DNA from: Euborellia annulipes
Taxonomy: Eukaryota; Arthropoda; Insecta; Dermaptera; Anisolabididae
Reading direction: 5' to 3'
Length of the DNA stretch: 64,000 bases
NCBI GenBank assembly: GCA_023213315.1
Contig: JAKCPI010002584.1
Location: forward strand, 18,149 to 82,148
A program made the position numbers and the translations under genes. Positions 11,330 through 21,755 of this stretch are shown here, piece after piece. Within the stretch, counting starts at the first letter, position 1. Each line of letters begins with the position of its first letter. The notes beneath the pieces were generated by a model. It was not told the DNA's origin. It did no database searches and saw only the letters and a program-made list of their open reading frames with translations.

Positions 11330-12663
11330 CAGTGGCGTAACCAGGGGGGGGCGAGGGGGCGCGCGAGCCCCCCCCCCCCCGCCCCAGGCGCATCGAGCCC
11401 TTGGCGCCCCCCGAAACCAACATAGGCGCCCTACGGCCTCTAAGATATAGCCCAGCGAATGTGATTTTATCATATTCTTTTCATCCATTGTCTTAAAAAA
11501 TTGATTGTTTTCTTTTAAAATTATATTACAACTTGAATTCTACTATTTTAAGCCTTAATTTGATGTTTTATGGCTGTGGAGATTTACTCAGGATTCGTAT
11601 AAGCCTTAATATTTAATTTTTTGAAATTCAAAACTTTTTTAAGCATGAAGGAATTGAGCTTGAGACTGAAATGTTATATTTAAGTTAAACACCCCCCCCC
11701 CCCCCCCGGGAACGTGAAAATAAGCTTTTAATCAAAATCGGCCAAAAAGTACTAGTATTTTACTGATGTAGTTTTTCAGTTTTTTTCGATTCAAAATGAA
11801 AGGGCTTTTACCATTCTTCAGGCCCGCCCGAGCCCGCCCGGAATTTTTTCAAACCCGCCCATTCCCGCCCGAGATTTAGTGAATGAATGAACGAATGTCT
11901 AGCAATTTTTAAATAAAATTTCATTTGCATGCCTGTCCGCCCGAACCCGTTTATTTAGACTTGCTACCCGCCCGTACCCGCCGGTAATTTTTTCATGGCC
12001 TCCAAAGCCCGCCCGGCCCGGTCCGCGGGCCGGGCTAGGTAACGGGCCTACGGGCCAACCCGTACCCGTGCAGGGCTCTAATCGGGGGTTCGGATCCCAG
12101 GCAGTCCGATGATTTTATTTAAGCCATTTGGATACCAAATGTCAAAGTCAAAGTCTTATATGGCCTAAGTTGCCGAAAAGACTGTGTGCATGTGTGTGTG
12201 AGTGTGAGTGTGAATGGGAAAGAAGTGTGTGTTAAAAAAAAAATATGGGGGGATTGACTTCCCCGTGACTTTCTCGTATATTCTTTTGGAATTACGTCTG
12301 GGTGTGTGTGTGAACACGATTGCTTAAAAACCAAAGCAGCTAGATAGATGAAATTTGGTATATGCTCCTTACACTAAAATTGTAGACTTCTATCAACTTT
12401 TGGAGTAAATACGTCACTTGGAAGTAGTACTTTACCTAATAAGTTTTTTCAAAAATTTCGAAATTTTCAATTTCTTTGTTATATTATGATAAAATACTCA
12501 ATTTTAAAAAGTTTTTATTCTTTGATATTTTTCCGAAAACTGAATAGTTTTTGAAATAATCACAGAAGAAAACGACATTTTTTCGTAAAAGCAAAGAAAA
12601 ATCAAAAGAAAATCATACAGGTGTCATTAAAAAACATGCCCTCAAAGGCTGGTTACGCCGCTG
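11330..12663 (+). mobile_element. hAT-type non-autonomous element, copy 2 (CAGTGGCGTAACC TIR)
   Basis: Same ends and internal order as the copy at 3559-5132, near-identical over long stretches, but without the GC-rich Helitron-like block before the right end. Left flank TCGATATG, right flank GGACTCAT (12664-12671). The right flank matches the left flank of copy 1, not its own left flank. Confidence 0.75.
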
Positions 12664-12711
12664 GGACTCATTACTATATTTGAGGGCCTTCCCTAACATT
12701 TTCAACTAATA

Positions 12712-13080
12712 CACAGAGCGCGGTAATCCCCCCCCCCCTCCATATTTTTTATCAGGTCTTTTTTTCCTTTTTGTAAATAAATCTTTATTTAAAATTACAA
12801 AAAAAAAAAAAAAAAAAAAAACGCATAGGCATATATATCAATAAATAAATTATAAATGAATAAAATTTTAAATATAATAAATACATTTTATGTTTATAAA
12901 ACTACGCTATCGTTTAACGCTCGGTGGGGACGCACCGCTCGCACCATTCAGCTTATATATATATTATATATAGGCCTATACAAAATATAGTTATTAATAC
13001 AAATTTTAACCCTTGTGTGATTTTCGTTGTTGGGATTTTTCACGAAGATTCAGAGAAATCGAAAAGTGCGAAGCCTCGGA
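12712..13080. other. Intron sequence, no gene seen
   Basis: Homopolymer runs (C at about 12729, A at about 12800) and AT-rich sequence. Nothing coding is visible. Confidence 0.5.
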
Positions 13081-13109
13081 ACCACTAATCGCAAATTTAA
13101 CTATTGGAT

Positions 13110-13236
13110 TTTCTTTGAAATTCCTTGGCATTGAACTATCCAGACACGAAGCGAAGAGGAACAGCCACCGGGATTGTTGAAGTTAAACACCGCCAAGTTG
13201 TGCTGAATATGGGGATAGGCGACCCCCCCCCCAACC
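13110..13236 (+). repeat. 5S rRNA-like sequence (pseudogene or 5S-derived SINE head)
   Basis: The stretch around 13180-13232 carries GAAGTTAAACACCGCCAAG followed by GGGATAGGCGACCCC, which resembles the internal control region of 5S rRNA (GAAGTTAAGC... GGGATGGGTGACC). The 5' half is poorly matched. It is more likely a decayed 5S copy or a SINE3-type head than a working gene. Confidence 0.35.
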
Positions 13237-13363
13237 CCACCCCCACTCAGAAACAAGAGAGTTGCAGGGCCATCAAAAAAGCTGAATGACTAAAAATTGA
13301 AATAAAAAAAAAAAAAAAAAAACCTATCGACAAAAGGGTTAAAATTCCTGGACTAATTGATAC

Positions 13364-13489
13364 CTGCGATTGGAGAAGTTCTTGAGTAGCTTCAACATCA
13401 TTAGGAAATTCTGTCATTTGAAGTATTCGTGTAAAGCTGTCTAATGCTATTGAAACTTCTTTAGTAGAATTTGAAAATTTTTCAAGAGC
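13364..13489 (-). CDS. MCF2L-like RhoGEF, exon 7 (spectrin-like helix)
   Basis: 42 codons, phase 0. It encodes [20 protein letters not shown] followed by [20 protein letters not shown] and SQ. The ELPNDVQxT-type string after a long amphipathic helix is typical of the start of the spectrin-like part of MCF2/DBS. Acceptor is a T-rich tract plus AG; donor GTATC. Confidence 0.88.
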
Positions 13490-13583
13490 CTAAAAAAAAA
13501 AACAAAAAACAAATGAATATCAAGAAAAACATTTCGATTCTTTGAGAAGACTTTATTTCAAAATAAAAAAAAAATAAACTGAC

Positions 13584-13700
13584 CAGACGTTGCTGAATCC
13601 ATTCTTCATGGCTGTAAGTGAGGGAACCCTCAAAGGCTGAAGTCAATTGATTCGGTTCTATATATTCGTGCAATTCTTCGAGGCAATTGCAAACAACCAC
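13584..13700 (-). CDS. MCF2L-like RhoGEF, exon 6 (Sec14 end)
   Basis: 39 codons, phase 0. It encodes [20 protein letters not shown], then an [17 protein letters not shown] string. The Y-x-H-x-x-WIQQR block closes the Sec14 domain in DBS proteins before the spectrin region. Donor GTCAGT. Confidence 0.93.
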
Positions 13701-13760
13701 CTAAAACGCCCCCCGTTAATAAGGTTTCAATTTAAACAATATTAAAACGAGAAATCTTAC

Positions 13761-13874
13761 CCTGAATTTGAATTCTTCTTTGAAAATTTTACTACTAACT
13801 TCTGAAATGGCCTTTTGTAAAAATCCAGAAGGCCGAAGAACATAAACGACATGGACCAGGCCCGGGAAAAAAAT
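13761..13874 (-). CDS. MCF2L-like RhoGEF, exon 5 (Sec14 C-terminal half)
   Basis: 38 codons, phase 0 at both ends, donor GTAAGA. It encodes IFFPGLVHVVYVLRPSGFLQ and then KAISEVSSKIFKEEFKFR. The FPGxxxxxxVLRPxxF and EEFKFK-type strings match the C-terminal half of the Sec14 domain in DBS and MCF2. Confidence 0.93.
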
Positions 13875-13942
13875 CTTCAACAAAAAATTAGATTAAAAAT
13901 TAGGTGTTGGCTGTGTCTTCTACACAGCCGGTGGCTTTTTAA

Positions 13943-15911
13943 CGTGACAACGTCTTTTGCTTGACTTCAAAAAAAAATTTTTTTCTCTTACCTATATTGA
14001 AATTAGGGTCCGACCGAAACAAGATTTTCAACCGAAACCGAAACCGAATATTCGGCCTCAACCTTAGTTTCGGCCGAAACCGTAACCGATACCGAAACTT
14101 GTATTTCCTATAAAAATTTTTTTTCATTTTACCTTTTTTTTTTTTTAATTTGTTTTTCCCTCCCGTGAAAATCATTTTACCTTTTTTTCTAGGGAGACTA
14201 AATTTTTTTCTCCCTCAAGTGCAAATTATTTGACCTTTTTTTTTTTTTTTTGCATTCGAGTCTCATCCCATTTTTTCAGACTCTGGTTTCGGCCGGCCGA
14301 AAGGTTCGGCTACTTTTTGGCCGAAACCGAAACTACGGCCGAAACCAGGATTTTTGGCCGAAACTGGCCGAAACCGTAACCGAAACCGAATATTCGGTCG
14401 GTTCCTAATTGAAATATAAAGAGAGAAAGTATTGTTTTTTTTTACTAGTAGTTTGTTTTCATAAATAAACATGTTCAAACATTTTCATTGAAACAATATA
14501 TGACAGAGGTGGCTTTTTTTATCCATTAAAGGCGACTTATGCTTAAAAATGAGGTTTTTCGAGAAAAAACTAATTTTAGCGTTAATTACTCGGGATTTTT
14601 TTATTTATTCTATTAGAGGTTATCTTTCTGCACCAAATGACATCTCATTTAGTCAGATCTGATTAGCCGTTCGGAATCTACAGGGGTTTAAAATTTCGAA
14701 AAACGAAATCCCGCCGAGTGCTCTAATGCGGTAAAATGACGTCATATCAAAAAATGAAAAAATTACCTCTGGGCATTGAACCATTCTTTCTAAAACTATA
14801 TTTAGATTTAATGTAGCTTTTATGGTCAAGTAGCTAGGCGTTACATAAATAGGGCTATTTTTCGATATTTTTTTGCCTAAAAAATGAGGTTTTTCGAGAA
14901 AAAACTAATTTTGGAGTTAATTACTCGGGATTTTTTTATTTATTCTATTAGAGGTTTTCTCTCTGCACCAAATGACATCTCATTTAGTCTGATCTGATTA
15001 GACGTTCGGAATCTACAGGGGTTTAAAATTTCGAAAAACGAAATCCCGCCGAGTGCTCTCATGCGGTAAAATGACGTCATATCAAAAAAATGAAAAAATT
15101 ACCTCTGGGCATTGGACCACTCTTTCTAAAACTATATTTAGATTTAATGTAGCTTTTACGGTCAAGTAGCTAGGCGTTACATAAATAGGGCTATTTTTCG
15201 ATATTTTTTTGCCTAAAAATGAGGTTTTTCGAGAAAAAACTAATTTTGGAGTTAATTACTGGGGATTTTTTTATTTATTCTATTAGAGGTTTTCTCTCTG
15301 CACCAAATGACATCTCATTTAGTCTGATCTGATTAGACGTTCGGAATCTACAGGGGTTTAAAATTTCGAAAAACGAAATCCCGCCGAGTGCTCTCATGCG
15401 GTAAAATGACGTCATATCAAAAAAATGAAAAAATTACCTCTGGGCATTGGACCACTCTTTCTAAAACTATATTTAAATTTAATGTAGCTTTTACGGTCAA
15501 GTAGCTAGGCGTTACATAAATAGGGCTATTTTTCGATATTTTTTTGCCTAAAAAATGAGGTTTTTCGAGAAAAAACTAATTTTAAAGTTAATTACTCGGG
15601 ATTTTTTTATTTATTCTATTAGAGGTTATCTTTCTGCACCAAATGACATCCCATTTAGTCTGATCTGATTAGCCGTTCGGAATCTACAGGGGTTTAAACT
15701 TTCAAATTCGAATTTACCGCAGCACGGTAAAATAAGATGGTAGGAAAAAAATAAATGGTGAAATCTTTAGCTGAAAACTCATTCTTTCTAACCGTATATT
15801 TCCCATAATTATATCTCTTAAGACAGAAGAGTTATTAAAGCCGATAAACTTTTTCGTGCATGCCCCTCTAACCTGCCTCTATAGACACATGATTTGTAAG
15901 ACGTTGTCACG
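13943..15911. mobile_element. CGTGACAACGTCTT TIR element, copy 2, with 335-bp tandem repeats
   Basis: Same ends and same outside hairpin (13909-13929) as the copy at 6825. The core repeats a unit of about 335 bp at least three times: ATGTAG followed by CTTTTA recurs at 14811, 15147 and 15482. A 404-bp hAT MITE (14004-14407) has inserted near its left end. No coding frame. Confidence 0.65.
14004..14407. mobile_element. hAT-type MITE, TAGGGTCCGACCGA family, copy 1
   Basis: Ends TAGGGTCCGACCGA and TCGGTCGGTTCCTA; flanked by the 8-bp duplication ATTGAAAT (13996-14003 and 14408-14415). The related element at 6825 has a single ATTGAAAT at 6877-6884, so the empty site is known. The interior is rich in CCGAAA repeats and has no protein frame of note. 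Confidence 0.85.
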
Positions 15912-16389
15912 TCAAAACAAAAAACTACTTAGACTATATTTATTTATTTATAACTAGCCAGTGGGACTCCCGTCAACTGGGGAATTCGGAGTTGAAGCTC
16001 AAAGAGTCCGGGCCAAAAGCAAATTAATAGCTTTTATTTACTCTCTCAGTGATTTACTTTTGGCTCCTTTAGTTCCTTCCTGATTGATTATCTGCCTCAT
16101 CAATTTTTATCCGCTCATTACAATCTTTTGAGGGAGCGATTGGCCGGTGGGATTCAAAAGCTACTAATTCGGAATCAGGAAGTTTTTTTAGAATTTATTT
16201 TAAACTAAAATGTTTATTCTTTTCAAATGTAAATATTTGTAATTTTTTTAAATTTATATTTCAATAATAATTTTGTTTTAATTTTATTGTTTTATCGAAA
16301 TTTTTTTTTTTTTAATATTAAATATACAAACAAGTAAAAATAATTAGAATTCGAAGAAACTTTGCAGCCAGGAGATTAAATAAAGAAAT

Positions 16390-16490
16390 CTTTTATTTAA
16401 CCGAAGTTTCGGTCGCGCAATCTCGACCTTTATCAGGCCTGATGAAGGTCAAGATTGGAGACCGGAACGTCGGCGAATAAAAATTAAATA
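16390..16490. repeat. Head-to-head pair of hammerhead-like motifs (palindrome)
   Basis: The plus-strand motif CTGATGA...GGAACGTC (16439-16471) is preceded by its own inverted copy (16401-16437; the reverse strand reads CTGATAAAGG and then GACCGAAACTTCGG). Together they form a near-perfect palindrome of roughly 100 bp, with ATTTAA-type flanks also inverted. Confidence 0.5.
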
Positions 16491-16663
16491 AAAGTTAAGA
16501 TAACCAGTCCAGTCACCTATGGGCAGAATGCTCGACTGTTATGGCTTGATGACAAAAAAAAAATTAATTTTCATATTTTTTAAGAAGTCTTCAAAAAAAA
16601 TTATAACTTTCTTATCCTCGCTTTTTGCCACAATAATCGCTTATGAATTTAATTCATTTAAAG

Positions 16664-16928
16664 CAAAGGCGGATCCAGAGGTGTTTCTCGGAGGGGGGGG
16701 GTTAATCTGGTGTGACTCGTCGCACAGCACACTATTTTTTCTTAATTTCAGTAATTTAAAGGCGCATTCTGTACTTGTTTGCCAGAATATAAATGCAAAA
16801 CAAATTTTTAAGTATTAATTTTTAAAATTTTACATTAAAAATAACTTTTTTTCGAAAAAAAGTATTATATTCAAATCTCAGGGGGGGGTAATTACCCCCT
16901 TTACCCCTCCCCCTTGTATCCGCCCTTG
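16664..16928. mobile_element. hAT-type MITE, CAAGGGCGGATCC family, copy 1
   Basis: Starts CAAAGGCGGATCCAGAGG and ends GTATCCGCCCTTG; flanked by ATTTAAAG on both sides (16656-16663 and 16929-16936). 265 bp, non-coding, with G and C runs inside. Confidence 0.88.
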
Positions 16929-17306
16929 ATTTAAAGCCCCCGGGCTTGTCGTAGTATGTAGCGCTTTTTTCCCCAACAGTAATTGAAATAAATTCCCCCC
17001 CCCCCCCCCGGGGCAAAATGTAAATATTAAATTTATCAGCCTATGGCATAAAGCAAATAAAAGAGCCCCAGGACCAGGCCGGCCGGAAACGGGGAGATGA
17101 GTGTTTTAGTTTCTTGCTCTATATTTTCCATAGTAGGGCGATAATAAATGATAATCATATGTTTAAATAGACCAAGTTTTACTTATAGGACGTGAGACTT
17201 TCTATTCTTTTTGACATTTTAATCTAATTTAATATACACTAATACAATCATATCATTTTTTTTTTAAATACGTAATTGTCTATTTTTAGCGTGACATTCA
17301 ACTTAC

Positions 17307-17397
17307 AGATATTTTTAAAAGAACATTTTTGACCGAGTTCCATTTATCATTTCGTCTGTCAATCACCAAGACAAATCCCATATCCGCTTCCTGCATT
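17307..17397 (-). CDS. MCF2L-like RhoGEF, exon 4 (Sec14 VIDRR strand)
   Basis: 91 nt (one base plus 30 codons), acceptor TTTCAG, donor GTAAGTT. It encodes GFVLVIDRRNDKWNSVK. The IDRRxDKW block is the most recognisable signature of the MCF2L/DBS Sec14 domain, and it identified the gene. Confidence 0.93.
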
Positions 17398-17469
17398 CTG
17401 AAAGAGGAAAAAACCAATGATGAGATGATAAAATAAAAAAAAAAAAAGAGAATTTTATCCATCACTTAC

Positions 17470-17584
17470 GAGGGCACTGATGTCAAATAAACCATCAGCC
17501 TTTGATATTCTGCATCCAAGAGATTAACGAAATTGCCAAAATCTGGAAAGGTTATGATGGGGCATCCTTCTTTAGATTTCCCTC
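17470..17584 (-). CDS. MCF2L-like RhoGEF, exon 3 (Sec14 core)
   Basis: 115 nt, phase 1 in and phase 2 out. It encodes the Sec14 core strand ITFPDFGNF followed by LMVYLTSVPS. The ITFP strand and the YLTSxPS helix end are characteristic of the Sec14 domain in MCF2/DBS exchange factors. Acceptor TTCCAG, donor GTAAGTG. Confidence 0.9.
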
Positions 17585-17699
17585 CTGGAACAAGTCAAGA
17601 GCAGTCAAATTACAACGCAATTCTTTTATGAGAAATTTTCAATAATTTTATTTTAAAAATAAATAAAATCAATGGTGACTAAAGTGTCAAAATATAGAG

Positions 17700-17830
17700 G
17701 GCGGGAGGGGGGGGGGTGGGGGGGGGGGGAATAAATTCCTCCTTTAAATCCATGATTTAATCTAAAATGTAATGAATAATAATATTTATTTGTTACAAGA
17801 TGTGAATTTTATAGCTAGATAATCGTTAAT
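17700..17830. other. Intron sequence, G-rich tract
   Basis: A run of G with few interruptions at about 17700-17730, then AT-rich DNA. No feature is supported. Confidence 0.4.
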
Positions 17831-18739
17831 GAGTAAATAAAAGTGTAGAAGTTAAAATTATTTCGTTTATTGGCCCTCTAGGATGACGTTTCGGTCTTGG
17901 TCAAGACCATCTTCAGAGCTCGAGGGCTGTCAACATAGGCATACAATCAAATATTCAATCATATTTGTAGTGAACATAAAAATTTATGTTCACTACATAA
18001 AAAATCTGGTGTGACTGATCGCACAGCACACAACTATCTCTTATCTTCGGTAATCGAAAGTTGTGTTCTCTGCTTGCCACACCAAATTTTTTGTGTCGAG
18101 ATATATTTAGTTTCCGCCGATATATTTGAATTCAAGATGTAAAATTTATAAGTATGGTAGAATATTTATATTTTGTTATCATGGTCTCCTATGAAGTACA
18201 AGAGTAAAGTGTGCTCCAAACTATTTTGAAGGCAAAATGGGAATACACATTTGAAAGAGCATCTAAAAAATAATTGATTTTTGAATTTTAATCAAAATCG
18301 TTAGAGCGAATTTTAAGAAAATCCGAAAACAACTGAAAAAATACGACAGTAAAGTGTTACTACTCTTTGGTCAATTTTGATTAAAAGCTTATTTTCACGC
18401 TCTAAGGGGGGGTGCCTAACTTAAATATAAAATTTCAGCCTCATAGCTCAATTCCTTCATGCTTAAAAGTGAACACAGACATCAAAATCTCGACATGGAA
18501 TTTTTGACATGAATCCAATACTTTCTCTCTATACATATTAACATATATATAGAGGCAAGAGAAAGTAAAATTTTGATAAAAATTTCTGTTCTCCATACAT
18601 ATGATTGAATATTTGATTGTATGCCAATGTTGAGGGCCCTCGAGCTCAGAAGATGGTCTTGACCAAGACCGAAACGTCAGCCTAGAAGGCCAATAAACGA
18701 AATAATTTTAGCTGCTATTCTTTTATTTACACATTAATA
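17831..18739. mobile_element. Inverted pair of Penelope-type terminal segments
   Basis: About 140 bp at 17831-17972 recurs inverted at 18598-18739 (shared GCCCTCGAGCTC, GATGGTCTTGACCAAGACCG, CCAATAAACGAAATAATTTT). Each arm has a hammerhead-like core: CTGAAGA, a perfect 6-bp stem GGTCTT/AAGACC, then GAAACGTC (minus strand 17916-17885; plus strand 18647-18678, where the first box is CAGAAGA). The 620-bp centre holds an AGAGAAAGTA-family repeat and no reverse transcriptase. Confidence 0.55.
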
Positions 18740-19280
18740 TTTATTTGAAAAAAAAAAAAGATTTTTTTTTTAAATTCAATGTTCCTTAAGGTTTAAAATT
18801 GACTCAAGTTTATTTGAAATTAATCAAATAGTAAGCCTGAGAAAGAAGCGCAGAGTTACAAGCCTAAGACTAAGCAACTTGTGGAGGGGATAATTTTAAT
18901 AATTATTTTTTCTCAATAAAATCATTTAATCTTATAGACGAATTTTTCTCAAGGAAGAATGCAATTCCAGGAAAAGGAAGAGTTTGTCCGAATATTCTTC
19001 AAAAAATCATATTAATACATTAAATATTTTAATATTTCAAAAAAAGCCCAAGTCCTTGACCTAAACTTGTGATCTATAAACCTATCCAATATTATCATAA
19101 ATAAGCAATTGTTTTTATTTAGCTCGGCTTATCTATCTGTCAGTGCAAGCCTCAACAAATTAGCGTGTCCATTTGAGGTAGAGAAACATAGGTCATCTTA
19201 TATTCTAGTATTTTAAAACGTTTTCCAAATAGGGAATAAATAAAATGATATATTCCAAGGTTTTAATAAAAAACAATTAC
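18740..19280. other. RhoGEF intron 2 remainder, no gene seen
   Basis: AT-rich and without repeats recognisable elsewhere in the window. A GAGAGG-type microsatellite lies on the other side of exon 2 at about 19500-19545. Confidence 0.4.
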
Positions 19281-19364
19281 CTGTGATGATGGCGTACTGT
19301 TCCTTGAGCAAGGACGCCACATCCTTTACGGCCAACTCCTCGGGGCTTTCCACTGGCGGATCAT
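19281..19364 (-). CDS. MCF2L-like RhoGEF, exon 2 (Sec14 start)
   Basis: 84 nt, entering in phase 1 and leaving in phase 1, with acceptor TGCAG and donor GTAATTG. It encodes DDPPVESPEELAVKDVASLL and then KEQYAIITG, the first helix of the Sec14/CRAL-TRIO domain, which in DBS proteins precedes the glycine-rich GGxxxxG turn completed in the next exon. Confidence 0.85.
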
Positions 19365-20472
19365 CTGCAATTCATGATTAATCAATTAATTAGAAATATG
19401 CTCAAACTATGATATGAATAAACAAATAAATATTGACAACAGACCTCTAAACATTACGAAAAACTGTTCATAGCGGATTGAAATACGAACGAAGCAAAGG
19501 ATAGAGGAGAGGAGAGGAGAGGAGAGGGGGAGAGGGGGAGGGGAGGGAAAGAATGAATTGAATGTTATGCAATGCCAATGGTAGTATTATATTAAAGCTC
19601 CCATTTCCCATGCAACAAACACCATCACCCCCCCCCCCACCCCACCCACGTTCCTCTCTCGCTCCTTATTGTAATCCGTGAAATAATTGAGTTACATCGA
19701 TCCATTCACGGGCACCATTTTAAAAATTAATAAACCATTTTTAGGAAATTATCCAATACAATTTTATTAAAAAAAGAATTTCTTTTTGATTTTGTTCGTT
19801 TTGTTAGAATGACGTTTACGGAATTTTAAAAGAAAAAATGAATCCCTGAGGGGCTAACTCCCCCTAAAAATCCTAATCCAAGTTTATTCTTTAATTAAAA
19901 TCTCCTCCCCCACATTCACAATTCCATTGATTGATTGATTATAGATGCAATCAATTATTTAAAACATTCCAAGATAAAAATAAAAACAGATAAAACTAAA
20001 ATAATTGATTTTTGTGCTTATCGCGGAGAAACAAAAATAAAACAAAACTCTTTGTATCGAATAAGAAAGAAAAAGAATACGGAATTTAGGATTGGAGAGC
20101 AGACCCGGGGGGGGGGGGGCCCTTTTTTTGTTTTCCCCTAATGCACACCGAAGAAGGGAATCTTGTAAAAGGTTTCAAGATTAGTGATTGGTTGAAAGGA
20201 AAGAGCGTTATCAATATTTCGATTTTTTGAAGAAAAAGAAATTTAATTAAAAAATTAATAATTTTATTTAAAATGATAAATAATAATACAATTTATAAAA
20301 ACATTTCTAATGTAAGAAAAACGACAAACAAAACATAAACATGATAATAAAATAAAACATTGAAAGGAATGAATAAATTTATTATGAGACGCCTTACTTT
20401 ATAATTAAAATTAAATAGGTACCTTACAAATTTTATAAATATTCAATAGACAACAAGAATTTCAGTTCCATT

Positions 20473-20750
20473 CAAGGGCGGATCCAGAGGTGTTTCTCGG
20501 GGGGGGGGGGGGTAATCTGGTGTGACTCGTCGCACAGCACACTATTTTTTTTTAATTTCGGTAATTTAAAAGCGCATTCTGTACTTGTTTGCCAGAATAT
20601 AAATACACATCAAATTTTTAAGTATTAATTTTAAAAATTTTACATTAAAAATAAATTTTTTTGCGAAAAAAAGGTATTTTTTCGAATCTCGGGGGGGGGG
20701 GGGGGGGGTAATTACCTCCTTTACCCCCCCCCCCCTTGTATCCGCCCTTG
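20473..20750. mobile_element. hAT-type MITE, CAAGGGCGGATCC family, copy 2
   Basis: Starts CAAGGGCGGATCCAGAGG and ends GTATCCGCCCTTG; flanked by GTTCCATT on both sides (20465-20472 and 20751-20758). 278 bp. A third, right-truncated relative begins near 49688. Confidence 0.9.
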
Positions 20751-21017
20751 GTTCCATTTGGTCAAATCTTAGACATTGGGCGATAGGAGATTAAAAAGAT
20801 ATCTAAATGACAAAAGTCAAATTTGGAACAAGTGGCGGAACTTCTTTTTTGGGCCAACTTTTTCAGACTCGTCGTTCAGACAGCTATTTTATTTCTCTCT
20901 GCCTCTGTTATGGTTTTTTATTTAAGAATATACACTTTTTTTTTTAACCATATTTAACTGAAACGTTGACTAACAAGTAAAAATTTTGGCCAGAAAAAAA
21001 GCGTCTATTTGATTGAA

Positions 21018-21266
21018 TTGGACGATGTAATGCATGAAGGCACCAAGCGCCATTAACCTAATTCTGAGATAAGCGCAATTCATTTGCACAATTGGAAACA
21101 AAACCAATGGCAGCCTTTTTTTTTGTTTTATTCAAAAAGAGTGTACAGCGTAATAATGTTGTGATTTAAATAAAGAGGTAGATCTTCTTTTTCCCTACAA
21201 GATGGCGGTCTTATCTCAATTTGGATCATAATGGCGCTTGGTTCCTTTATGCATAACATCGTCCAA
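21018..21266. mobile_element. Palindromic MITE, TTGGACGATG family, copy 1
   Basis: Inverted arms TTGGACGATGTAATGCAT with a following CACCAAGCGCCATTA (21018 onward), and their complement ending CATAACATCGTCCAA at 21266. About 249 bp, non-coding. A shorter relative lies at 23017-23092, on the other side of the two-exon gene. Confidence 0.65.
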
Positions 21267-21755
21267 TTGTGGTCACCGCTCTTCATTCAGCGTTCTTATC
21301 TTCCTTTATATAAACGTATTAGTAATAATCATTCGTCATTAGGCAACAAACCAAAGGGAGTTTGCGATGCTATTTAGATTTTTATAATTCCTTTTATTCA
21401 TTTGATAAAAATAATTTTAAAAACTTCAAAAAATCAAATAACATGACTAGAAATCTTTTTAAAATAAATTATATTATTAATAATAAAAAATATCTTAATA
21501 AATTACTGATGCTTTTTGAAAGCGAAAAATAATTTTTGTCAGAAATTCTAATCATATATAAAAATTATTTTAAGAATATACTGTATTTTTAAATTTAATA
21601 AAATTTCTCATCACCTGGCGCTATTGGCAATCGTGATGTGACCGGGCTTTAAAAATACTGATCAAGTACGAAATTTCTTTAAAATCTCATCGTTAGATGA
21701 TGCAGGGGGCATCAAAATGGAAACAGTCTTATGGGCATTGTGCATAATCCTCGAT

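Larger units (their letters stand above)
3551..12671 (+). mobile_element. Candidate composite hAT unit bounded by GGACTCAT duplications
   Basis: The two direct copies of the CAGTGGCGTAACC element enclose 6.2 kb. The 8 bases before the first TIR (3551-3558) and the 8 bases after the last TIR (12664-12671) are both GGACTCAT, the duplication length made by hAT transposases. The inner flanks match neither each other nor the outer ones. The simplest reading is that the outermost ends were used in one transposition event. The contents include a Penelope fragment, a nested TIR element and possible plus-strand exons. Confidence 0.5.

Noticed and set aside
13939..14478. Arg/Phe-rich minus-strand ORFs
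   Set aside because: They are translations of the CCGAAA repeat inside the hAT MITE, not a protein.
19501..19545. Possible CRISPR-like or regular repeat
   Set aside because: It is a simple GAGAGG microsatellite; no direct repeats with unique spacers exist anywhere in the window.
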